This document shows positions 1 through 5,613 of a stretch of DNA of 7,242 nucleotides, piece after piece; position 1 is the stretch's first letter, and every line of letters starts with the position of its first letter. The notes beneath the pieces were generated by a model that saw only the letters and a program-made list of their open reading frames with translations, had not been told where the DNA came from and searched no databases. A program made the translations under genes and the position numbers. Origin of the DNA: CAYUAG01 sp046483025 (GTDB taxonomy: Bacteria > Zhuqueibacterota > QNDG01 > CAYUAG01); the NCBI GenBank assembly GCA_046483025.1, contig JAWODZ010000078.1, forward strand, positions 1-7,242. Reading direction: 5' to 3'.

Positions 1-119
1 GCCCCTGGGCGGACTAAAACCAGGGCTATGCCCTGGTTACCTTACTAGTATCAGATCGCCCTGGGGCTGTGCCCCTGGGCGGACTAAAACCAGGGCTATG
101 CCCTGGTTACCTTACTAGT
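1..119. repeat. Tandem repeat, 70-bp period, with two hairpins per unit
   Basis: Bases 1-49 recur without a mismatch at 71-119, giving a 70-bp period. The first unit is cut by the window edge, so the array may continue to the left. Each full unit holds an imperfect hairpin (58-67 / 71-80, loop TGT, one T-T mismatch) and a perfect one (88-96 / 100-108, nine-base stem, loop TAT; first copy at 18-38). The repeat ends inside the 3' end of the transposase remnant and contains its stop codon. The two copies look recently duplicated. The form resembles REP/BIME clusters associated with RAYT transposases; that family assignment is inference. Confidence 0.85.
54..81 (+). repeat. Left REP-like hairpin (28-bp inverted repeat, left copy)
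   Basis: This segment starts with GATC, followed by a stem 58-67 / 71-80 with loop TGT and a single T-T mismatch. Its exact reverse complement occurs at 483-510, on the other side of the transposase remnant. An imperfect stem with a fixed tetranucleotide at one foot is the usual form of a REP element. Which strand is recognised cannot be told from the sequence. Confidence 0.8.
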
Positions 120-423
120 TCTTTATTAATTCTAATAATACTGTCATCATTGTTGAACCAATTTCTTTGGAAGTATAATTTTTAAAATCCCTCATAATCT
201 CTGATAAAGATGTACTATCGTTATTTGATGTTATTAAATGAAGATGAGTTGGCATAATCACATATCCTAATAAATACAATCCTTTATGTTCTTGACAGTA
301 TTTAAAGCTATCTATTATTATTTTAAAATAACATTCATCCTGAAAGATTGGCAGCCATGCTGTAATTGAAACTGTTGAATAATAATATGAAGTTGTCTCT
401 GAATATATTTCATATTTTTTCAT
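115..423 (-). pseudogene. 3'-truncated REP-associated tyrosine transposase (Y1 / IS200-like fold)
   Basis: The 102-residue product matches the N-terminal half of RAYT-type Y1 transposases, single-strand DNA nucleases that act on REP hairpins. Visible landmarks are the opening strand region (TAWLPIFQDE, about residues 21-30), the helix IIIDSFKYCQEHKGL (about 35-49) and the metal-binding HUH signature in VIMPTHLHLI (about 55-64, with His-Leu-His). The helix MRDFKNYTSKEI (about 77-88) follows. Family members usually run to about 150-220 residues and have a later YIHNNP-like segment; this one stops soon after residue 88 and lacks it. The TAG stop (115-117) lies inside the 70-bp tandem repeat, so repeat spread or a deletion probably removed the 3' half. 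No clear Shine-Dalgarno sequence precedes the ATG at 423. The gene is AT-rich (16 G+C of 60 at 301-360). It is probably inactive; a functional short form is less likely. Confidence 0.8.
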
Positions 424-431
424 ATGTACAT

Positions 432-446
432 TTCATTAATAATGAA
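432..446. repeat. AT-rich palindrome upstream of the transposase remnant
   Basis: TTCATTA at 432-438 pairs with TAATGAA at 440-446 around one base. It lies just upstream of the transposase start on the minus strand and could be an operator-like site or simply AT-rich sequence. It does not share the GC-rich tip of the nearby hairpins. Confidence 0.35.
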
Positions 447-456
447 TAGATGTATT

Positions 457-475
457 ATTGGGGCAAAGCCCCAAT
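457..475. repeat. GC-rich hairpin, loop AAA
   Basis: ATTGGGGC (457-464) and GCCCCAAT (468-475) form a perfect eight-base stem with loop AAA. It is the first of a run of hairpins between the transposase remnant and the polysaccharide operon. No T-tract follows on either strand, so it is not a typical intrinsic terminator. Confidence 0.7.
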
Positions 476-482
476 TGTACTG

Positions 483-510
483 CGCCCAGGGGCACAGCCC
501 CAGGGCGATC
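483..510 (-). repeat. Right REP-like hairpin (28-bp inverted repeat, right copy)
   Basis: This is the exact 28-base reverse complement of 54-81. The stem is 484-493 / 497-506 with loop ACA and one mismatch, and GATC sits at 507-510. Together the two copies bracket the transposase remnant in opposite orientations, the layout expected of a RAYT gene with its own REP pair. Confidence 0.8.
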
Positions 511-560
511 ACAGAGTTATTTCTTCCTGATTTCCGGTCATCAACTGGGAATCCATTATT

Positions 561-577
561 CCAGGGCATTGCCCTGG
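561..577. repeat. GC-rich hairpin related to the tandem-repeat hairpin
   Basis: CCAGGGCA (561-568) and TGCCCTGG (570-577) form a perfect stem around one base, or a seven-base stem with loop ATT. The stem matches that of the hairpins at 20-36 and 90-106 (loop TAT there), so it is a diverged copy of the same hairpin outside the tandem array. Confidence 0.7.
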
Positions 578-586
578 TTTCAAACC

Positions 587-603
587 GATCGGCAATGCCG
601 ATC
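587..603. repeat. GATC-footed hairpin
   Basis: GATCGGCA (587-594) and TGCCGATC (596-603) are perfect inverted copies around a single A. GATC is at both feet, as at the hairpin overlapping the GT4 stop (2210-2232). The tip again reads GGC-NNN-GCC. Confidence 0.65.
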
Positions 604-610
604 TGAATCC

Positions 611-634
611 ATTCCCAGCCAATGGCTGAGGAAT
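611..634. repeat. Bulged hairpin
   Basis: ATTCC-CAGCCA (611-621) pairs with TGGCTG (623-628) and GGAAT (630-634), with an unpaired A at 629. It is the last and least GC-rich of the hairpin run. A separate weak seven-base inverted repeat, GTGTGTC / GACACAC, follows at 637-643 / 661-667. Confidence 0.5.
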
Positions 635-680
635 AAGTGTGTCAAAAACAGAACGTAGACGACACACCGCAACGTTATTC

Positions 681-708
681 GCGGTCGGCCGTCTGCCGTC
701 TGCGGTCA
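681..708. repeat. Four-unit degenerate heptanucleotide tandem repeat
   Basis: Four consecutive seven-base units are visible: GCGGTCG (681-687), GCCGTCT (688-694), GCCGTCT (695-701) and GCGGTCA (702-708). The middle two are identical and the outer two share GCGGTC. No function is apparent; similar short heptad arrays occur in intergenic DNA of some bacteria. Confidence 0.65.
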
Positions 709-767
709 CTCTGGCTTTTCAACCGTAATGTTCTTATACTCTAAAATTCCCACACTCTAGCTTTTCA
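707..767. repeat. Imperfect direct repeat pair at the operon's 3' flank
   Basis: CACTCTGGCTTTTCA (707-721) recurs as CACTCTAGCTTTTCA (753-767), 14 of 15 bases identical, 46 bases apart. The second copy ends 14 bases beyond the stop codon of the formyltransferase gene. I see no GC-rich stem followed by a T-tract in this flank, so where the operon transcript ends is unclear. Confidence 0.45.
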
Positions 768-780
768 TCTTTAAAGCCGA

Positions 781-1551
781 TTACATATCATCTTTATGAA
801 TAGAAATTTGAATAAAATATTTTTTTTTGTTTATTTTAAAATAAGCTGCTTCAGATAATTTGTTTGTTGTTAAAGCTCTTAACTGATCTATCAGATCACT
901 TGCTTTAATCTTTTTATTTAAATTGATTTCCTGAATGTCAGGTTTCAAAAGATCTTCCTTTTTATGAATTGAACCTTTACGATTTTTTTGTGAATGCCTG
1001 CTGGGCTTTAAAGAGAGTAACTGAGGCCAGGCTTCTTTAAAGACATCATATTCTAAATTTAGAATCTTCTGATATAAAGAATCCGCTGTATCTTCAGGTT
1101 TAACTTCGAGTCGCTTTTGAAGAATTATATCACCACAATCAATTTCCTCATCCATAAAATGCAGAGTTGCTCCAATAGGTGTTTTATCTAAAATTGCCCA
1201 GCTGGGTGTATGCCAGCCTCGATTGTATGGTAAATAAGCTGGATGGAGATTCAAGAAACCAATTTTAGGAATATTAAGTACATCTTTTGGTATTAAATAA
1301 GGAAAATGAATACCAATAATATAATCAAGTTGTAGTTCCTTTAACTTTTGTTTTGATTCTGAAGTTCTAAAATTTTTTCCCTTGAAAATATATTGAGAGT
1401 TAAGATGTTCATATCTATGAATTAATTCATCAGCATGGCTGGCAGATTTTTCTTTACTAACCAATAAAGCCAATGGCTGCATACCTTCATTCTGTATAAA
1501 CTCTAAAATTTTAACACTTAATTCTCTGTCTCCTGCAAAAGCAAAACGCAT
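781..1551 (-). CDS. Formyltransferase-fold protein, probable sugar N-formyltransferase
   Basis: The 256-residue product has the formyltransferase fold shared by methionyl-tRNA formyltransferase and sugar N-formyltransferases, which use 10-formyl-tetrahydrofolate. The catalytic triad is visible as Asn101 and His103 in NLHPAYLPYNRG (101-112) and Asp138 in the IDCGDI segment (137-142); the TPIGATLHFMD stretch (124-134) leads into it. It is shorter than a tRNA formyltransferase (about 310 residues) and ends in a small domain (about 195-256) with KASDLIDQLRAL. With polysaccharide genes upstream, an amino sugar is the likeliest acceptor, but no aminotransferase gene lies in the window. The ATG at 1551 was chosen because it follows the upstream stop as TAA-A-ATG, has a GAGAG motif five bases away and begins exactly at the first strand (MRFAFAGD). 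Starts at 1569 or 1602 would overlap the upstream gene. The gene is very AT-rich (15 G+C of 60 at 1321-1380). Confidence 0.85.
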   Translation of the reverse strand: MRFAFAGDRELSVKILEFIQNEGMQPLALLVSKEKSASHADELIHRYEHLNSQYIFKGKNFRTSESKQKLKELQLDYIIGIHFPYLIPKDVLNIPKIGFLNLHPAYLPYNRGWHTPSWAILDKTPIGATLHFMDEEIDCGDIILQKRLEVKPEDTADSLYQKILNLEYDVFKEAWPQLLSLKPSRHSQKNRKGSIHKKEDLLKPDIQEINLNKKIKASDLIDQLRALTTNKLSEAAYFKINKKKYFIQISIHKDDM

Positions 1552-1552
1552 T

Positions 1553-2185
1553 TTAGCTCTCTTCGACATTTGTGTTTCCCTGAAAATATTCAACAGTTGC
1601 ATGACCAGGTTGATTGATCCCTTCTCTTCTAAATACTTTCACTAAAGTCAAAAACAAAATTTTCACATCCAGCCAAAAAGACACATGATCCACATACCAC
1701 ACATCCATCTTGAACCGCTCTTCCCAGGATACTGCATTACGCCCATTCACCTGAGCCCAGCCCGTGATGCCGGGTTTAACCTCATGACGTCTGGCCTGCT
1801 CCGGTGAGTATCGGTCCAGATACTGCATAAGCAGAGGCCGGGGACCTACCAGTGACATATCTCCTTTAAGAACATTGAATAATTCCGGCAGTTCATCCAG
1901 GGAAGCAGAACGCAGAAACCGGCCAAAACCAGTGAGCCGTTCTTCATCCGGTAAAAGATTTCCCTTTTGGTCTCGTTTATTGTTCATGGTACGGAATTTA
2001 TACAAAACAAAAGGTTTTCCTTGTAATCCGGGCCGGGTTTGTTTAAACCAGACCGGAAACCCCATTGTAATAATTATCAATTTAGAAATCAGTAAAAAAA
2101 TAGGGGAGAGGAGGAGTAGAGCAATAAAAGAAAGAATGGTGTCAAAAAAACGCTTTATCATATTAATAAACGTCTGATTTTTCAT
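1553..2185 (-). CDS. Initiating sugar-phosphate transferase, PglC/small monotopic type
   Basis: This 210-residue protein belongs to the bacterial sugar transferase family (monotopic phosphoglycosyl transferases), which move a sugar-1-phosphate from a UDP-sugar to undecaprenyl phosphate at the inner membrane and so start a repeat unit. An N-terminal hydrophobic segment (about 13-40) carries the Ser-Pro pair (27-28) typical of the re-entrant helix. FRTM is at 64-67, the catalytic Asp-Glu pair at 97-98 (SLDELPEL), VGPRPLL at 113-119 and KPGITGWAQVNGRN at 137-150. The length fits the minimal PglC class, without the extra N-terminal membrane domain of WbaP/WcaJ proteins. The start at 2185 has no strong Shine-Dalgarno sequence; Met9 (2161) is a possible alternative. 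It lies 45 bases after the GT4 gene and one base before the formyltransferase gene. The donor sugar cannot be told from the sequence. Confidence 0.93.
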   Translation of the reverse strand: MKNQTFINMIKRFFDTILSFIALLLLSPIFLLISKLIIITMGFPVWFKQTRPGLQGKPFVLYKFRTMNNKRDQKGNLLPDEERLTGFGRFLRSASLDELPELFNVLKGDMSLVGPRPLLMQYLDRYSPEQARRHEVKPGITGWAQVNGRNAVSWEERFKMDVWYVDHVSFWLDVKILFLTLVKVFRREGINQPGHATVEYFQGNTNVEES

Positions 2186-2209
2186 TTAATTTATTCTGTA
2201 TATTTAACA

Positions 2210-2232
2210 GATCGCCCCGGGGCTGTGCGATC
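2210..2232. repeat. REP-like hairpin overlapping the GT4 stop codon
   Basis: GATCGC (2210-2215) pairs with GCGATC (2227-2232), and CCCCGGGG (2215-2222) is nested within. Bases 2208-2228 match 52-72 of the left repeat at 20 of 21 positions, so this is a half copy of the hairpin bracketing the transposase remnant. Its edge shares two bases with the GT4 stop codon (2231-2233). It could protect or attenuate the transcript between the GT4 and the initiating transferase; no T-tract follows, so it is not a standard terminator. Confidence 0.65.
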
Positions 2233-3451
2233 AAAGGTTATGCATACCTTCAACTAGTATACAAAACTGCTTTGCCTGGTCTGTCCGGTTAAAATATTTT
2301 TTTACATATTCTCTGGCGTTTTCCCCCATTTCTTTTGCCAGATCTCTATCATTATAAAGGTGTAAAACTGCTTCTGTTATTGCTTCTTGGTCTCCGGGAG
2401 AAACAAAGATACCCCCTTTTGACTGTTCAATAACATCACGAATAACTCCGTCAATGCCAAGAATGGTGGGCTTGCCAGCTGCCATATAATCAAATACCTT
2501 ATTGGGATAAGTGGTTATGAACATAGGAATATTCATAAGGGTTGCAATACATACATCTGAAGCCAACAGGTATTCTCTGATTTTATTCTTTGGCTTTGTA
2601 CTGGTAAACATCACATTTGACAATTTATTTCTATGAACATAGTTTTCCAGATTTTTTCTTTCTTTGCCATCACCTATCAATAAAAATGTAATATCCTGAT
2701 TATTATTAATAATCTTCGCAGCTCTGAGAATAGTATATATATCATTGGCAGGACCTAAAGCACCAGTATAGGTAACAATAAACTTATTATTTAAATCAAG
2801 TGTTTTTCTCATGTGAGAGACATGTTTGTCTGAAGTAAACATTTCCGGATCTACACCATTGGAAATGAAACTTATTCTTGATTCCCTAATACCTCTGTCA
2901 ATTAAATAATCTTGATATGCAGGAGAGTTGACCAGCAGATGATCAGCCCGATTATAAAGAAAACGCTCCAGACTCCGCGACAATTGTATTAATATCGGAT
3001 TCTTCAGCACCCCCATATCTACAGCAAATTCAGGCCAGAGATCCCGTATTTCCAGTAAAAAAGGTTTTTTCCTGATTTCGGCAATAAACCAGGCGGATAA
3101 AGCCTGAAAAATCGGCGGTGACGTACCCATTACCACATCTATATTTTTAACAGAAAGCGAAGCGATAACAGCAGTAATAGTAAAACTGAAAAATGAAATT
3201 ATCCTGGTAATAAAATTTTTATGAAGCCCTGCAGCAGTAGCAATACGGCAGATCTCTAATCCCTGAATTCTCTGACGATGTAGAAATCCTTCCGAATTAC
3301 TAATCCTTTTCCCGGTCAGATAGCTGGTTTTACTGGTAACAACAGAGATCCGGTGCCCCTTTTTTACCAGATAACGACCAAATTCAAAATGTCTGGTGCC
3401 ACCCGGTTCGTCAGGGCCGACAAAAGCCTGGTGTATTAACAGGAGATGCAT
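2231..3451 (-). CDS. Family 4 glycosyltransferase, WbuB-like
   Basis: This 406-residue GT-B enzyme probably transfers a sugar from a nucleotide donor to a lipid-linked acceptor on the cytoplasmic face of the membrane. The N-terminal domain shows GPDEPGGTRHFEF (12-24), the TSPPIF loop (110-115) and RDLWPE (136-141), a set typical of WbuB-like proteins. SNGVD (197-201) marks the passage to the C-terminal donor-binding domain, which has TGALGPAND (229-237), GDGKER (260-265), PNKVFDYMAAGKP (316-328) and GGIFVSPGD (346-354). WbuB itself is linked to amino-sugar (fucosamine) transfer, but the donor here is unknown. The ATG at 3451 overlaps the upstream stop as TGATG and starts at the first strand (MHLLLIHQ); an ATG at 3466 would add only five residues. 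Base composition is uneven: 27 G+C of 60 at 3001-3060 against 19 of 60 at 2701-2760. The stop codon abuts a REP-like hairpin. Confidence 0.93.
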   Translation of the reverse strand: MHLLLIHQAFVGPDEPGGTRHFEFGRYLVKKGHRISVVTSKTSYLTGKRISNSEGFLHRQRIQGLEICRIATAAGLHKNFITRIISFFSFTITAVIASLSVKNIDVVMGTSPPIFQALSAWFIAEIRKKPFLLEIRDLWPEFAVDMGVLKNPILIQLSRSLERFLYNRADHLLVNSPAYQDYLIDRGIRESRISFISNGVDPEMFTSDKHVSHMRKTLDLNNKFIVTYTGALGPANDIYTILRAAKIINNNQDITFLLIGDGKERKNLENYVHRNKLSNVMFTSTKPKNKIREYLLASDVCIATLMNIPMFITTYPNKVFDYMAAGKPTILGIDGVIRDVIEQSKGGIFVSPGDQEAITEAVLHLYNDRDLAKEMGENAREYVKKYFNRTDQAKQFCILVEGMHNL

Positions 3452-5613
3452 CAGCCCAGCACCCATGTTTCTTTAGGTTGGCCCTGTACAGATATTTCAG
3501 AAATCAGATGATCTTCTTTTGATCCAAAATTTACTGAAATCTTTTTATTCTTACTTTCAATTGTAATGTAATGACTATCTGTGGTAATATCTGCAGAATA
3601 GGGGGTAAACAAAGTATAGAACACAGCCTCCTCAACATTATTTTTCAGGCACAAAGACAATGCCGGTTCTTTCTGATTATAATACTGAGACCTCCATCCC
3701 CGGGGACTACTTTTATCTGCTGTTTCAATAGAAATATCTGGCACTCCTGCTATTTCCCCTGTAAAAATGTGGTATGCTCCCTTGGGAGTATTCAAAATAA
3801 GAGACTGGTTTTTCTGACTGAATGTATGGGGAAAATAAGCCAAAAGCCAGTGCAAACGATAATCATGCACAGACTGACTGTATAGACGATCCAGAACCAG
3901 CCATTGGGCAGTACCTAACTTAAGAATAGCCCGGTTATAAAATACCGGTTTCTTCAACCGTTGATAGCCATTATGCTCTCCTTCCCATACATGCAGATTA
4001 CCGGAAGGAGAAACCTGATTCCTGAGTACCTGCCCTTTTATCCAGGGCAGCCACATAAACGGACTGCTTCTCTCCATCTGATCTCTGCTGTCAACACTGA
4101 CCGTGTTGTGATATGTAGTTTCAGCAAAGGGATTATTCCAGGGTTCTTCAGCATGATAACTATAGGTACCGGGATCAGTTGCAATATTCTGTCCTTTCCA
4201 GAACAGATCCATATGCAGCATATCAGCCTGAGAAGGACGATGACGAAAAGAAGCACATCGGGTAAACATAAAGCTTTCCGAAGAACGGATGGTATAGTAC
4301 CCACCTTCTTCTGCTTTCAGATTTTCTTCTGTAATACTGTCAACATGTACTTTCAGGGCAGATTCACCAAAAATCCAGTACAGATCTTCATCCCAGGGAC
4401 CCGGTGTATAACATCTGTTTCCGGTGAGTAAAAAATACATTGATTGCACCACTGGCCGAAAATCATAGAATTCACAGTTGTTCAGGGGCAGGATCAGAGC
4501 TCCATCATTTTGCCCGTAATTGGGAACTCTTCTTGTTTCACCATACTGCAGATGATAGAGATAAAGACAGGCCTGTAATAACTTTTCTTTCAACGCTGAA
4601 CTGAAGGGATCATTATTTATATCCCCTAACCGCAAAGCCCAGAGATAATCACGCAGCATGAGCCGGTGATAATTAAGAGAATGCTGAGAAAAACTGCCGT
4701 CTGCATAGATCAGTTTCTGACCCAGACTTTCCAGCAGTTCTTTTCCTTTTTCTTTCCAGAGAACTGCTTTTTTGAATTCCGGAAACAACAGACCGATGGT
4801 ATATAATCCTACAGCTTCACTGATACTGTGATTATTATTCTGGCTTAGTGCATAGCTGATATTTTTATCTATCCTCTTTCCCGACACAGCTATCATCTGT
4901 GCCAGTTTACTCATTCTCTCAGGAGTCGTCTCTTTACTGCTCAAAAATGCATATAACCCAAAACACCAGGCCATTACCCGGAAGGTTATTTCCTGACCGC
5001 ATTTCCAGTTTGGTCCCTGATTGGGAGGATTATGCTTGTGCCAGTCTTCCACCAATTGCCAGAAAATCCGGGCATACTGATCATTTCCGGTACGATAGTA
5101 AGCCCTGATCAGATCATAGACAAAACCAAATCGGTTCAGTTCCCATATATTTTTTATGTCTTTATATTTAAATTCCTGAATATTACTCCAGTGGTTTTCC
5201 CGGGGATAGGTATAGGTGTTAAAGGGATCATAGAACCAGTCAGGTGGCAATCCGCAATTATACTGATGAAATGAAAAATAAGTAAAAATACCGTTTGCTA
5301 TGGTATCTGCTTTTTTGACCGGATCACAGGAAGCACTATCCCAGGATTTGAAAATCTTTTCAGAATTTTTAGCCGGTTTGTCAGGTATAAAAAAAACAGG
5401 TGCTTCTTTTATACGATAGGCATAATAATTTTCAGGATTCTGAAGATCTCTGTTCTTCAGAAATTGTTCCAGATCAATGTCAGCCCAGGATTGTATCGGA
5501 GTTCTGGCCTTGATTATCCCTGTCCGGATCTGAAACCAATACCACACTCTGAAAAGCAGCCAGGAAAAACCAAAATATCTGATAATTAAAAAGAAATGAT
5601 GTAATCTTGTCAT
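3451..5613 (-). CDS. Heparinase II/III-family protein (predicted uronate polysaccharide lyase)
   Basis: The 720-residue product has the two-part build of heparinase II/III proteins. An alpha/alpha-toroid (about 155-380) contains WELNRFGFVYDLIRAYY (157-173), NWKCGQEITFR (202-212), QNNNHSISEA (258-267), SQHSLNYHR (309-317) and RVPNYGQNDGA (362-372). A beta-sandwich lyase domain (about 430-690) opens with HRPSQADMLHMDLFW (458-472) and runs on through DPGTYSYH (480-487) and TTYHNTVSVD (499-508). Asn260, Tyr315 and His458 or His467 are the likely catalytic candidates by analogy with heparinase lyases. These enzymes cleave uronic-acid-containing polymers; in synthesis loci they may trim or edit the product. 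The N-terminus (MTRLHHFFLIIRYFGF...) is hydrophobic but has interspersed Arg and Trp and no evident cleavage site, so export is uncertain. The start overlaps the upstream stop (TAATG) and the end overlaps the GT4 start (TGATG). Substrate and activity are unproven. Confidence 0.92.
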   Translation of the reverse strand: MTRLHHFFLIIRYFGFSWLLFRVWYWFQIRTGIIKARTPIQSWADIDLEQFLKNRDLQNPENYYAYRIKEAPVFFIPDKPAKNSEKIFKSWDSASCDPVKKADTIANGIFTYFSFHQYNCGLPPDWFYDPFNTYTYPRENHWSNIQEFKYKDIKNIWELNRFGFVYDLIRAYYRTGNDQYARIFWQLVEDWHKHNPPNQGPNWKCGQEITFRVMAWCFGLYAFLSSKETTPERMSKLAQMIAVSGKRIDKNISYALSQNNNHSISEAVGLYTIGLLFPEFKKAVLWKEKGKELLESLGQKLIYADGSFSQHSLNYHRLMLRDYLWALRLGDINNDPFSSALKEKLLQACLYLYHLQYGETRRVPNYGQNDGALILPLNNCEFYDFRPVVQSMYFLLTGNRCYTPGPWDEDLYWIFGESALKVHVDSITEENLKAEEGGYYTIRSSESFMFTRCASFRHRPSQADMLHMDLFWKGQNIATDPGTYSYHAEEPWNNPFAETTYHNTVSVDSRDQMERSSPFMWLPWIKGQVLRNQVSPSGNLHVWEGEHNGYQRLKKPVFYNRAILKLGTAQWLVLDRLYSQSVHDYRLHWLLAYFPHTFSQKNQSLILNTPKGAYHIFTGEIAGVPDISIETADKSSPRGWRSQYYNQKEPALSLCLKNNVEEAVFYTLFTPYSADITTDSHYITIESKNKKISVNFGSKEDHLISEISVQGQPKETWVLG

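Noticed and set aside
1..119. CRISPR-like array of a 49-base repeat with a 21-base spacer
   Set aside because: Only two copies are visible, the repeat holds two hairpins, and the apparent spacer forms part of a hairpin arm repeated elsewhere (483-510). It fits REP-like elements, not CRISPR.
457..510. Intrinsic terminators at the GC-rich hairpins
   Set aside because: None is followed by a T-tract on either strand, and the inverted arrangement around the transposase remnant explains them better.
424..658. Small plus-strand open frames over the hairpin cluster
   Set aside because: They run straight through inverted repeats, lack ribosome-binding sites and encode low-complexity sequence without any recognisable family.
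2186..2235. Internal sigma70 promoter before the sugar transferase gene
   Set aside because: A TATACA-like -10 is present on the minus strand, but the only TTGATC -35 candidate is about 26 bases away, too far for a usual promoter.
2486..2503. Asp in place of Glu in the GT4 donor-binding motif (KVFDYMAAGKP) as a defect
   Set aside because: FDYM variants are common in WbuB-like enzymes as I recall, and the rest of the motif is intact, so no loss of function is implied.
4038..4304. Minus-strand open frame inside the heparinase gene, and similar plus-strand frames at 3571-4431
   Set aside because: They lie wholly inside the well-supported 720-residue heparinase-family gene in other frames and have no family features.
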